DNA from: Candidatus Geothrix skivensis | GTDB taxonomy: Bacteria > Acidobacteriota > Holophagae > Holophagales > Holophagaceae | Reading direction: 5' to 3' | Length of the DNA stretch: 64,000 nt | NCBI GenBank assembly: GCA_016721195.1 | Contig: JADKIO010000006.1 | Location: 248,001-312,000, forward strand | Shown: one piece after another, positions 55,260-64,000 of the stretch | How positions within the stretch are numbered: position 1 is the stretch's first letter | Layout: the number at the start of each line of letters is the position of its first letter | Notes under the pieces: model-generated | Database searches by the model: none | What the model was told of the DNA's origin: nothing | Seen by the model: only the letters and a program-made list of their open reading frames with translations | Translations under genes and position numbers: made by a program

Positions 55260-58106
55260 TTAGGCGTGTTGCTTGAGCTTATCTTTCCCGCCGAACCACT
55301 GATCCCAGTACACCACCACAGGCGCGGCGATGTAGATGGAGGAGTAGGTGCCGGTGATGACGCCGATGACCAGGGGGAAGGCCAGGTCCTTGAGGGCCGG
55401 GCCGCCGAAGAGCCAGAGGCATACGCTGACGAAGAGCACGGAGCAGGAGGTGAGGATGGTCCGGCCCAGGGTCTGGTTGATGGAGTCGTTCACCAGCTTG
55501 GTGATGGAGACCCGTCGGTACTCGGGCCGGTGGCTGTTCTCCCGGATGCGGTCGAAGACCACGATGGTATCGGCCATGGAATAGCCCATGAGGGTGAGGA
55601 AGCTGGCCACCACGGGCACGTTGAACTCGTAGCCGAAGGCGGCAAAGAGGCCAAGGGCCATGAGCATGTCGTGGATGAGGGCCACGATGCCGCCCACGGC
55701 AAAGCTGGCGGTGAAGCGGAAGATCACGTAGACCAGGATGGCGATCATGGCGAAACCGACCGCATAGAGGGTCTTGCTGGTCCACTCGCCGGAGATGCTT
55801 GGTGAGAAGCTCTCGTCCTTGAGGATGCCCACGGAGCCCAGGCGGTAGTTCTTCTGCACCGTCTCCGTCACGGCCTGGGGCACGTCCTTGGGCAGTTCGG
55901 CGAAGGACTGGTAGAGGCCCGAGGAGAGTCGGTCCCGGCCGGAGATGACCTTCTCCGCCAGGGGCCCGTAGGTCGCCGCGAGGATCGTGTCGTCATTGGC
56001 CACCTTGAGGGGGTTGGCCTTGGCGAGGGTCTCCGCCAGGGTCTTGGAGCCTTCCAGGTTGAGGACGGGCAGCGTGCTGCTGCTGGCCTCGGGATCCATC
56101 TGCTTGAAGAGGCCCCGGAGTGCGTTGGCCTGGATGGTGCTGTCCTTCTGGTCACCATCCTTCTTGGCCTTAACCTTGACGGAGAAGTCCCGGATGGTCT
56201 TGTCGGCATTCTCGTAGGACACCACGGTGGAGTCGGCAAACCCGTTCTTGGCCAGCGCTGCGCGGATGGTCTCGGGCTCCATGGCGCCCCGGAACCGCAC
56301 GGTCATGTCGTTGCCGCCCACGAACTGCATGCCCAGGTGGATGCGCTTGTTCTGGGTGAGGTTCCAGGGCTGCACGAACAGGAAGCACAGCACGATGATG
56401 CCCCAGCTGATGGCCAGGGCGATGCCCTTGTACTTCATGAAGTCATAGGTGGCGCCCTTGAAGAAGGTGTGGACGCCCACCGAAAGGGTCTTGGTGCCGG
56501 GGTGCTGCTCCAGGATCCAGTCGTAGATGAAGCGGCTGATGTAGATGCTGGTGAACAGCGAGGCCACCACGCCCACGGTGAGGGTCACGGCGAAGCCCTT
56601 GACGGGGCCTGTGCCGAAGATGAACAGCAGCAACGCCGCGAAGAGCTGGGTCACGTGGCTGTCCACGATGGTCCAGAACACCCGGTCGAAGCCTGCATCG
56701 ATGGCGCCCGGAACGCTCTTGCCCAGGCCCAGTTCCTCCTTGATGCGCTCGAAGATGAGGATGTTGGCGTCCACGGCGATGCCCAGGGTCAGCACGAAGC
56801 CCGCGATGCCCGGCAGGGTCAGCGTGGCGCGGAAGGAACCCAGCAGGCCCATCATCACGATCACGTTCACCGTAAGGGCGATGATGGCGTTCATGCCGGA
56901 CCAGCGGTAGAAGAACACCATGAAGGCGATGATGGCGGCGAAGCCGAACAGGGCGGAGCGCACACCCGCGTGGATGGAGTCCCGGCCCAGGCCGGGGCCC
57001 ACCACGCGCTCTTCCAGGAACTTCATGGGGGCGCGCAGGGCGCCGCTGCGAAGCTGGCTGGCAAGGTCGTCGGCCTCCTGGGCGGAGAAGCTGCCGCTGA
57101 TGCGGACCGCACCGCCGATGATCTTCTCCTTGGCGCTGAGCTCGGTAACGATCTTGCGGTCCAGCACGATGGCGATGAGGCGGTTTTCCTCGGAGGCGGT
57201 GCCGGTCAGCCGGGCGAAGTCGTCGTCCCCCTTCTTGTTGAGGGTGAAGTTGACCTCGTTGGCCTCGGTCTGGGAGTTGGAGGCCCGATGGGAGTCGATG
57301 ATGTCGGCGCCGTCCACTGCCACGCGGCTTTCCAGCAGGACCCAGCGGCTGATCTTCTCCTCGCCGGGCTTGGCCTTGGCCACGGGCTGGCCGGCCCGGC
57401 GCGCCTGGCGCTCGCTTTCGATCTCCGGAAGCAGCTCGAACTCCTGGGGGATCTCCCCCTTGAAGAAGGCCAGGCCCTCCTCCTTGGTGTTGAAGTAGAT
57501 CTGGGGAGCCTTCGCCAGCAGGCGCTGCTCCAGGCGGCCGGGGGTGGCCAGGAGCTTCTTGATGCGCTCGCGGTCGCCCTCCTCGATGCCGGGGATCTCG
57601 ACCACGATGCGGTTGCCTTCGGCACCGCTGGCGGTGATCTCGGGCTCCAGCACGTTGGCGGGATCGATGTCGCGGATGCGCTTCTCGATGACCTCGAGGG
57701 CGCGCTTGTTGGCGTCATCCTTCAGCTGCTTCTGGTAGTCGGCCTTCTGGGTGAGCCGGAAGCTGTCCCCCTCGGCCGCGACCACGTACCCCGGGAAGAA
57801 GTCCTTGGCGACCTTCTCCACGGTGGCCTTCTGGTCGGCGCCGGTGCCTTCCACGCGCAGGCTCTCGCCGTCCACGCGCACCGCGGCGCCGGGGAGGCCC
57901 TTCTCCTTGAGCCGGGAGATCATCCGGTCCTTGCCATCGCGCAGATCAGCGGCCAGGGCCTCCTGGCCCTGCACCTCCAACTCGAAGTGGACGCCGCCAC
58001 GGAGGTCCAGGCCCAGCTTGACCTTGGAGAGGGGCAGGAAGAAGTATCCGCAGCCGATCAGCACGGCCAGGACGATGACAAGGCGCCAGAGGCTCCGTTT
58101 GGTCAC
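55260..58106 (-). CDS. secDF: SecD-SecF fusion, protein export membrane protein
   Basis: A 948-residue fused SecDF that uses the proton gradient to help SecYEG complete export. The SecD part has the N-terminal helix, the LGLDLRGGVHFELEV motif, a large periplasmic domain and six helices (GFVLTLGIAVDANILIFERIKEEL is the D4/D5 region). The SecF part begins near KGIALAISWG, with GGNDMTVRF, and ends with SFLTLMGYSMADTIVVFDRIREN. Such fusions are usual in several phyla. I start at GTG 58106, preceded by AAGGAG; the frame to 58139 is not needed. It follows tgt and yajC, a conserved order. Confidence 0.95.
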   Translation of the reverse strand: MTKRSLWRLVIVLAVLIGCGYFFLPLSKVKLGLDLRGGVHFELEVQGQEALAADLRDGKDRMISRLKEKGLPGAAVRVDGESLRVEGTGADQKATVEKVAKDFFPGYVVAAEGDSFRLTQKADYQKQLKDDANKRALEVIEKRIRDIDPANVLEPEITASGAEGNRIVVEIPGIEEGDRERIKKLLATPGRLEQRLLAKAPQIYFNTKEEGLAFFKGEIPQEFELLPEIESERQARRAGQPVAKAKPGEEKISRWVLLESRVAVDGADIIDSHRASNSQTEANEVNFTLNKKGDDDFARLTGTASEENRLIAIVLDRKIVTELSAKEKIIGGAVRISGSFSAQEADDLASQLRSGALRAPMKFLEERVVGPGLGRDSIHAGVRSALFGFAAIIAFMVFFYRWSGMNAIIALTVNVIVMMGLLGSFRATLTLPGIAGFVLTLGIAVDANILIFERIKEELGLGKSVPGAIDAGFDRVFWTIVDSHVTQLFAALLLFIFGTGPVKGFAVTLTVGVVASLFTSIYISRFIYDWILEQHPGTKTLSVGVHTFFKGATYDFMKYKGIALAISWGIIVLCFLFVQPWNLTQNKRIHLGMQFVGGNDMTVRFRGAMEPETIRAALAKNGFADSTVVSYENADKTIRDFSVKVKAKKDGDQKDSTIQANALRGLFKQMDPEASSSTLPVLNLEGSKTLAETLAKANPLKVANDDTILAATYGPLAEKVISGRDRLSSGLYQSFAELPKDVPQAVTETVQKNYRLGSVGILKDESFSPSISGEWTSKTLYAVGFAMIAILVYVIFRFTASFAVGGIVALIHDMLMALGLFAAFGYEFNVPVVASFLTLMGYSMADTIVVFDRIRENSHRPEYRRVSITKLVNDSINQTLGRTILTSCSVLFVSVCLWLFGGPALKDLAFPLVIGVITGTYSSIYIAAPVVVYWDQWFGGKDKLKQHA

Positions 58107-58177
58107 GGGGCGCTCCTTACATGAGGCGGGACGGACCAATCAACCAGCATTGGTTCCGGCCCGGGAGGTCGGAAAGA

Positions 58178-58492
58178 CTACTTTTGCGGGGTTTCAGGCT
58201 CGCTGGCCAGGGTGGCGACCGCGGTGCGCCGGGCCTTCACCAGGGAGCCGCCGAGCTTCAGCCAGATGTGCTTGTCCTCGACGCGGTCGATGGTGGCGTA
58301 GAGGCCGGAGCTGAGCACCACTTCGTCGCCGGCCTTCAGCTTGGCCAGGCGGGCTTCCGCCTCCTTGCGGGCCTTGCTCTGGGGGCGGATGAGCAGGAAG
58401 TAGAACATCAGGCCCATGCCTCCGATGAACACGAAGTTCATCCAGGCAGGCTGGCCACCGGCAGCGGGTTGTTGCAGCAGGGCGAAGATCAT
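58178..58492 (-). CDS. yajC: preprotein translocase subunit YajC
   Basis: A 104-residue single-pass membrane protein of the SecDF-YajC complex. It has the family pattern: one helix (NFVFIGGMGLMFYFLLIRPQ), then KARKEAEARLAKLKAGDEVVLSSGLYATI. The ATG touches the tgt stop codon directly (TGAATG), so translation is probably coupled. Confidence 0.95.
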   Translation of the reverse strand: MIFALLQQPAAGGQPAWMNFVFIGGMGLMFYFLLIRPQSKARKEAEARLAKLKAGDEVVLSSGLYATIDRVEDKHIWLKLGGSLVKARRTAVATLASEPETPQK

Positions 58493-59641
58493 TCAGGGCT
58501 CCTCGGTCAACCATCCGGCGCGCGCGAACTGGGCGAAGGCCGGAAACCGATTTTCCAGCAGGGCCTGCCGCGCGGCGCGGGTGAGTCCCACAGTGTAGCT
58601 CAGGTTGTGGATCGTGTTCAGCGTGAAGCCCAGCAGCTCTCCGCAGCGGAGAAGGTGGTGCAGGTAGGCCCGGGAGAAGGTCCGGCAGGTGTAGCAGCCG
58701 CATTCGGGGTCCAGGGGCAGGTCCACCTCCCGGTGCCGGGCGTTCTTGAGGTTGAGGCGGCCCCGGCTGGTGAGGATGCGGCCGTGGCGGGCTTCCCGGC
58801 TGGGCAGGACACAGTCGAAGAGGTCTACGCCGTGCTCGATGCCGAAAAGCAGATCCTCGGGCGTGCCCACCCCCATGAGGTAGCGGGGCCGGTCGGCGGG
58901 CAGCTCCCGCACGAACTCGGCCAGGACGGCATTCATGTCCGCCTTGGGCTCCCCGACGCTGAGACCCCCGACGGCAAAGCCCTGGAAGGGGGTCTTGGCA
59001 TCCAGCTCCAGGGCCTCGGCCAGATGCCGGCGCCTGAGGTCCAGGTGGGTGCCCCCCTGGTTGATGGCGAAGAGGCCCTGGTGGGGCTGCAGGGCCACCG
59101 CGCGGCTGCGGGCCAGCCACCGGGTGGTGCGGGCCATGCTCAGCTCGAGCTTGGTGCGTTCCAGGCTCCCCGGCGGGCATTCGTCCAGGGCCATGCAGAT
59201 GTCCGAACCCAGGTTCCGCTGGATCTCCAGGCTGCGCTCCGGCGACAGGAACTGAGGGCTGCCATCGATGTGGCTCTGGAAGGTGACGCCGTCCTCGGTC
59301 ATCTTCCGCAGGGAGGCCATGGAGAAGACCTGGAAGCCCCCGGAATCCGTCAGGATGGGTCCCTCCCAGCCCATGAGTCGGTGCAGGCCCCCCAGGCGCG
59401 CCACCAGGCCATCCCCCGGGCGCAGGCCCAGGTGGTAGGTGTTGCCGAGGATGACCTGGGGGGCGATCTCCTGGAGCTGGGCCGGGGTGATGCCCTTCAC
59501 CGTGCCTTGGGTCCCCACGGGCATGAAGGCCGGGGTCGACACGTCGCCGTGCCCCGTCCGGAACTGACCGGCCCGGGCCGGGGACTCGCCAGAGGCCGCA
59601 GCTTTGCGGAATGTAAAATTCGGGGTAGACGATGCCGACAT
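58493..59641 (-). CDS. tgt: queuine tRNA-ribosyltransferase
   Basis: Exchanges guanine for preQ1 at the tRNA wobble position. The 382-residue protein has DSGGFQVFS with Asp99, GFAVGGLSVGE, MGVGTPEDLL and a second Asp in HGVDLFDCVLPSR. The zinc site is ECGCYTCRTFSRAYLHHLL. I start at ATG 59641; longer frames upstream have no similarity. A possible 11-codon leader frame ends on this ATG. It heads the tgt-yajC-secDF operon, an arrangement found in many bacteria. Confidence 0.95.
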   Translation of the reverse strand: MSASSTPNFTFRKAAASGESPARAGQFRTGHGDVSTPAFMPVGTQGTVKGITPAQLQEIAPQVILGNTYHLGLRPGDGLVARLGGLHRLMGWEGPILTDSGGFQVFSMASLRKMTEDGVTFQSHIDGSPQFLSPERSLEIQRNLGSDICMALDECPPGSLERTKLELSMARTTRWLARSRAVALQPHQGLFAINQGGTHLDLRRRHLAEALELDAKTPFQGFAVGGLSVGEPKADMNAVLAEFVRELPADRPRYLMGVGTPEDLLFGIEHGVDLFDCVLPSREARHGRILTSRGRLNLKNARHREVDLPLDPECGCYTCRTFSRAYLHHLLRCGELLGFTLNTIHNLSYTVGLTRAARQALLENRFPAFAQFARAGWLTEEP

Positions 59642-59722
59642 CAAATTGCCTCGACCTTCCCCACAACAGTCAACAAATTCACTCCTTTCGCTTGTTAAAC
59701 AACATTGAAGTAACCATTGAAG
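59641..59722 (-). promoter_or_regulatory. tgt leader: short upstream frame, inverted and direct repeats
   Basis: On the minus strand a TTG at 59676, five bases after AAAGGAG, opens an 11-codon frame whose TGA overlaps the tgt ATG (TGATG). Further upstream lies the near-palindrome TTGTTAAACAA (59692-59702). Two copies of CATTGAAG, read on the plus strand, follow at 59703-59710 and 59715-59722 with a 12-base period. The region is much more AT-rich than its surroundings and probably contains the operon promoter. No queuosine (preQ1) riboswitch was recognised. Confidence 0.4.
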
Positions 59723-59903
59723 GCTGGTCAGACCGGAGACGCTCGAGGAGTCGCTCTGAGATCCAAGCTTGACCAACCCCCAGCCCTTTGCCATCTTAGC
59801 CGCTGGGCTTGACCCAGCTCTTTACACTATTGCTATGGCCGACCCGGTGCACCCGCCGGCTCGGCTCACTGTTTTTTCCTCTTGGATTTTTCAAGGGAGC
59901 CGC

Positions 59904-60695
<792 letters not shown>

Positions 60696-60745
60696 CCCTC
60701 ACCCTTCCCCCGGCCATCCCCTTTCTCCATCCATAAGGAAACCCC

Positions 60746-61474
60746 ATGAACCTGCTTGCCTCCCCCCTGATGCTCGCCCTCGCCGAAGGCGGCCACGACA
60801 GCTTCTCGCCCATGGAGCTCTTCCGTGCGGCCTCCCCCGCGAACAAGGGCATCATCATCATCCTGTTCATCCTCCTGGGCTACCAGATCTACGTGACCAT
60901 CGAGCGCTTCGTCACCTACGCCCAGAGCAACCAGGCCTCCGACAAGTTCCTCAAGCTCTTCATGGATACGCTCCGCCGTGGCGATTTCGAAGCCGCCAAG
61001 CGCGCCGCCACCACCCACAACAAGAGCCACATCGCCCTGGTGCTCAAGCACGGGCTGGACATCTTCCAGTACGAGAAGCAGCTCAAGGCCGCCAACCCCA
61101 ACCATGACGCCATCATGCCCGTGGAACGCGCCATCCAGCGCGGCACCGCCGAGGTCGTCGAGCTCCTCAAGAAGGGCATGAGCGGCCTGGCCACCATCGG
61201 CGCCCTGGCCCCCTTCATCGGCCTCCTCGGCACCGTCATCGGCATCATCAAGGTCTTCTCCGACCTGAAGACCAAGGGCGCCGGCGACATCAATGCCCTG
61301 GCCGGCTCCATCGGTGAGGCCCTGGCCACCACCGCCCTCGGCCTCGTGGTCGCCATCCCTGCCGTGTGGATGTACAACCTGCTGACCAACAAGCAGGACG
61401 TGGTCGTCACCAACATCAACAACGCGGCCTCCCAGATGATCGACGAGTTCATCCGCCGCGAGAGCCAGAGCTAG
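60746..61474 (+). CDS. exbB: MotA/TolQ/ExbB proton channel protein
   Basis: A 242-residue inner-membrane protein with three helices, the ExbB topology. Helix 1 is GIIIILFILLGYQIYVTIER. The conserved region LATIGALAPFIGLLGTVIGI and the following ALATTALGLVVAIPAVWMYN form the ion-conducting part. AAGGAA precedes the ATG. It works with TonB and the two ExbD proteins encoded downstream. Confidence 0.95.
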   Translation: MNLLASPLMLALAEGGHDSFSPMELFRAASPANKGIIIILFILLGYQIYVTIERFVTYAQSNQASDKFLKLFMDTLRRGDFEAAKRAATTHNKSHIALVLKHGLDIFQYEKQLKAANPNHDAIMPVERAIQRGTAEVVELLKKGMSGLATIGALAPFIGLLGTVIGIIKVFSDLKTKGAGDINALAGSIGEALATTALGLVVAIPAVWMYNLLTNKQDVVVTNINNAASQMIDEFIRRESQS

Positions 61475-61532
61475 CACCTTCCACACCAGTCCGGGGGCGC
61501 AAGTCCCCGGGCGCTTTCATGAGGAGAACACC

Positions 61533-62033
61533 ATGGATGCAGGTGGTGGCAAGAAGGGTGGCGTGAAGTCGGACATCAACGTCACGCCCCTTGTGGACAT
61601 CGTGCTGGTGCTGCTGATCATCTTCATCGTGATCACGCCCGCGGTGAACAGCAGCGTGAAGCTGCCGCTCGCCAAGCACAGCCCCAAGGCCGAGAAGAAC
61701 AAGGACGAGAAGTACCTCACCCTGATGCTCACGTCCAAGCGCAATGACAAGTGGGAAGTGATCGGCCCAGGCCCCATCCTCATCGACGACAAGGATGCCA
61801 AGGACCTCACCTTCTTCATCAACAACGAGGCGCAGCGCCAGAAGCTCGAGGACTTCGTCAGCAAGAACGTGTCCATGCTGAGTCAGAAGGTGGTCTTCGT
61901 GAAGGCCGATGCCGACCTCCCCTTCAAGTACATCAACGAACTGTTCCAGGTCTGCCGGAAGGGTGGCGCCGACGAGGCTTCCATCGTCACCAGCGAAGAC
62001 AAAGCCGAAGAAAAGCCCGCGGGAGGCAAATAA
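61533..62033 (+). CDS. exbD: ExbD/TolR biopolymer transport protein, first copy
   Basis: A 166-residue protein with one helix and a periplasmic domain. The N-terminus SDINVTPLVDIVLVLLIIF holds the conserved Asp that carries protons. GAGGAG precedes the ATG at 61533. It overlaps the second exbD by one base (TAATG). Confidence 0.95.
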   Translation: MDAGGGKKGGVKSDINVTPLVDIVLVLLIIFIVITPAVNSSVKLPLAKHSPKAEKNKDEKYLTLMLTSKRNDKWEVIGPGPILIDDKDAKDLTFFINNEAQRQKLEDFVSKNVSMLSQKVVFVKADADLPFKYINELFQVCRKGGADEASIVTSEDKAEEKPAGGK

Positions 62034-62533
62034 TGGATGCCGGTGGCGCTAAAGGAAAACAGAAATCGGATATCAACGTCACGCCCCTGATCGACATCGT
62101 GCTGGTGCTGCTCATCGTCTTCATCGTGATGGTGCCCGGCCTCGACAAGGCCACCAAGGTGGTGGTTCCTCAGACCGTGATCAGCAAGGATGTTCCCAAG
62201 GTTGATCCCAACAACATCCTGATCCAGATTGACCAGGACGGGATCATGACCCTGCAGCAGGACAAGATCGATGCCCAGGGGCTGAAGGACAGACTGCCCG
62301 AGGCCGTGATGCTGCAGCCCCTCAATTACCGGAAGGTCTTCCTGAAGGTGGACGAGGATGTGCGGTTCCAGGCCATGGTGGACGTACTCGACGCCATCCG
62401 CGTCGCCTCGAACACCGCCAAGAAAAAGTCCCTGGAGCTGCCTGACAAGTTCCTGGGCCAGGATGGCGGCGATGTCAAAGTGGCCGTTACCCTAAAGAAG
62501 CGCCTCGTGCCGGTGGGGGCAGCCACAAGCTAG
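62033..62533 (+). CDS. exbD: ExbD/TolR biopolymer transport protein, second copy
   Basis: A paralogue of the preceding gene, also 166 residues, with the N-terminus SDINVTPLIDIVLVLLIVF. The periplasmic part differs strongly, so the pair is an old duplication and may form hetero-dimers in the ExbB pore. GGGAGG lies upstream and the ATG overlaps the first exbD stop. A terminator follows. Confidence 0.94.
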   Translation: MDAGGAKGKQKSDINVTPLIDIVLVLLIVFIVMVPGLDKATKVVVPQTVISKDVPKVDPNNILIQIDQDGIMTLQQDKIDAQGLKDRLPEAVMLQPLNYRKVFLKVDEDVRFQAMVDVLDAIRVASNTAKKKSLELPDKFLGQDGGDVKVAVTLKKRLVPVGAATS

Positions 62534-62553
62534 ATGAGTTCGTTACAGATTTG

Positions 62554-62578
62554 AGGGCCCCCACCGGGGCCCTTCTTC
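62554..62578. terminator. terminator after the tonB-exb operon
   Basis: An 8-bp stem AGGGCCCC / GGGGCCCT with a four-base loop is followed by TTCTTC on the plus strand. Its edge touches the stop codon of the convergent EamA gene, so it may serve both genes. Confidence 0.75.
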
Positions 62579-63464
62579 ATGCCCGCCGGCGGGAGCCCAG
62601 CACCGTTCCGTAGGCCACCGCCCCCACCGCGAGGAGGACGCCCGCGAGGCCTGGCCCCGTGATCCGCTCCCCCAGCAGCGGCACCGCCAGCAGGTACTGG
62701 ACGATGGGCAGCAGCTGGAGCCAGACCGCCGCCTCGGCCACGGACAGGGTGCCGTAGGCCCGGGACATGAGGATCTGGCCGCCGTAGGCCAGCAGGCTCA
62801 TGAGGATCGCCAGGGCCCAGGGGATGAGTCCACCGGGCAGGGCCGTAAGGGCGAAAGGCAGTACCACGGGGAGCCCCGCCAGGCAGAAGAAGAAGTAGAT
62901 GGTGGAGGCATTGTCCGTGTGCCGCACGGCGCGGATGGCATTGGCGCTCAGGGCCGCGAAGACCGCCGCCGCCAGGGCCGCCAGCTCGCCCCGGCCGAAG
63001 GCCAGCCCGGAGTGGCCCTGGCCCAGCACCAGCGCCACCCCCAGCGAGGCCGCCAGGATGGCCAGCCACAGGTGGATGGTGGGCCGTTCCTTGAGAACCA
63101 CCAGCGACAACGCCACCGCGAAGACCGGGAACATGTTGTAGAGGAGGCCCGCCTCACCGGCGGGGATGTGGGCCAGGGCGTAGAAGTAGAGCGCCACCAC
63201 CGCGCCGCCGGACAGCCCGCGGGTCACCAGCAGGCGGTAGTTGCTGGGCCGGTAGAGCCCCGGAACCAGCCCGAAGGCCACCAGGCTGAGCAGGATCCCC
63301 ACCAGGAACCGCAGCACGGAGAGATGGCCCGCCGTGAACCCCATGCCCGGCTGCGTGAGCCTGCGCGCCAGGATGGCCATCAACCCGAAGCAGAGCGCCG
63401 AACCCGCCAGCTCCGCCCGCGCCACCAGGCGGCGATGGGACTGGGCGGGCGTGAGGGCAGGCAT
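62577..63464 (-). CDS. EamA/DMT-family permease
   Basis: A 295-residue membrane protein with ten predicted helices arranged as two EamA repeats (SALCFGLMAILARRL; AALAAAVFAALSANAIRAV). Such proteins export amino acids or other metabolites; the substrate is unknown. I start at ATG 63464, because the upstream extension is hydrophilic. A GATGAT hexamer lies six bases upstream and there is no good SD, as for several other genes in the window. Confidence 0.87.
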   Translation of the reverse strand: MPALTPAQSHRRLVARAELAGSALCFGLMAILARRLTQPGMGFTAGHLSVLRFLVGILLSLVAFGLVPGLYRPSNYRLLVTRGLSGGAVVALYFYALAHIPAGEAGLLYNMFPVFAVALSLVVLKERPTIHLWLAILAASLGVALVLGQGHSGLAFGRGELAALAAAVFAALSANAIRAVRHTDNASTIYFFFCLAGLPVVLPFALTALPGGLIPWALAILMSLLAYGGQILMSRAYGTLSVAEAAVWLQLLPIVQYLLAVPLLGERITGPGLAGVLLAVGAVAYGTVLGSRRRA

Positions 63465-63495
63465 GCTCGAATCATCCGATGCAGAAGGAGAAACA

Positions 63496-63671
63496 GGAAC
63501 CGCGAAAGACGCGAACAGGCCCGAAATTCTGCATCGATGAGTTGCAATGAACTGCTGCCCCCAATCATGCTTCACGCAGCTGGCCACTCTCGAAGCGGGC
63601 TCGGCACACCCTGCGGTAGGCCCGGTTCATTTTCCCTCGCCTGCAGGGGGTTTCGCGCCTTTCGCGGTTCC
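63496..63671. repeat. intergenic repeat element with inverted arms, copy 2
   Basis: The left arm GGAACCGCGAAAGACGCGAA (63496-63515) and the right arm at 63652-63671 match as an inverted repeat at 19 of 20 positions. Both arms match those of the element at 26491-26628, while the interiors differ. The element fills most of the gap between the EamA gene and the truncated gene at the right edge. Confidence 0.75.
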
Positions 63672-63681
63672 ACCTTATGGC

Positions 63682-64000
63682 TCAGGGGTTGTAGGCGCCC
63701 TGGGGCTGGTTCAATCCTGCGGTGTGGAAGGTGGAGCCCAGCGCTCCACCCCGGAAGGCCCCGCGGTCGGCGGCCTCCAGGTGATCCAGCAGGTGGGACA
63801 GGTGGGCCCCGCTGGGCACGGTGGGCACGCCGAGGTCCGCCGCCAGCTGGGGCAGGGTCAGGTCGTCCAGGAAGGTGCCTTCCTCCCGCACCACCACGCC
63901 CCGCAGAGTGTACTGGTCCGTGGGCCCCGTGACCGTGCGGAGGCTGGCGGAAGGAACCACGACCGCATCCACCCAGTCCGCCCGGCCGCCCTTTTCCTCT
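63682..64000 (-). CDS. C-terminal part of an unrecognised protein, 5' end outside window
   Basis: A frame open from the right edge to a TGA at 63682 gives at least 106 residues, including DQYTLRGVVVREEGTFLDD and HLLDHLEAADRGAFRGGALG. It continues beyond the window, so the visible ATG at 63972 need not be the start. No domain was recognised in this fragment. Confidence 0.65.
   Translation of the reverse strand, partial: EEKGGRADWVDAVVVPSASLRTVTGPTDQYTLRGVVVREEGTFLDDLTLPQLAADLGVPTVPSGAHLSHLLDHLEAADRGAFRGGALGSTFHTAGLNQPQGAYNP

Overview
The window reads as chromosomal DNA of a GC-rich, diderm, free-living bacterium. Diderm status follows from waaA (Kdo transferase), TonB/ExbB/ExbD, several lipobox proteins and an ArnD-like lipid A enzyme. 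The gene style (many secreted peptidases, DUF4388, a Reg_prop sensor kinase, a tungsten-type aldehyde oxidoreductase operon, frequent GTG/TTG starts) fits Acidobacteriota, perhaps the Holophagae/Geothrix group. That placement is inference from gene content, not a database match. No rRNA, tRNA, CRISPR array, prophage or transposase gene was seen.

Layout, left to right. 1-9095: a truncated C45-type Ntn hydrolase, a pseudouridine synthase, a large two-component-propeller histidine kinase, a lipid kinase and a frameshifted proline-rich secreted protein. 9207-14695: murC, M14 peptidase, ubiX and a PfkB kinase, tightly packed. 14724-21178 (minus): a very large unknown membrane protein, then DUF4388 protein, lipoprotein and ftsX. 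21306-23257: ribB with a degenerate RibA domain, a cNMP-binding protein and thioredoxin. 23307-26445 (minus): waaA with two signalling genes. 26648-32664: COG0523 GTPase, tex with a repeat tail, lipoprotein, lepB and an S1/P1 nuclease. 32758-40172 (minus): a large lipoprotein, then M28 peptidase, aroB, TPR protein and a small protein as an overlapping operon.

40173-40742 is the only long gene-free stretch. It holds a MITE-like element and a run of four hairpins. 40743-46664 carries an ABC exporter, an unusual ThiE-shikimate kinase fusion, a phosphoesterase, a PilZ protein and a POT peptide transporter. 46749-51036 (minus) is an aldehyde:ferredoxin oxidoreductase operon (FeS protein, AOR, FAD reductase, MoaD-like protein, small unknown protein) with a 74-bp tandem duplication in front of the MoaD-like gene. 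51311-55127 has a CPA2 antiporter, ArnD-like deformylase and S9 hydrolase. 55260-59641 (minus) is tgt-yajC-secDF, and 59904-62533 is tonB-exbB-exbD-exbD. An EamA permease and a truncated gene close the window.

The most notable non-gene signals are: two homologous intergenic elements with inverted arms (26491-26628 and 63496-63671); the MITE-like element at 40239-40511; the hairpin cluster at 40530-40660; a 45-bp-period repeat broken by one extra base in a secreted protein gene; and a recurring arrangement in which a -10-like hexamer sits exactly six bases before an ATG that has no Shine-Dalgarno sequence, which suggests leaderless mRNAs.
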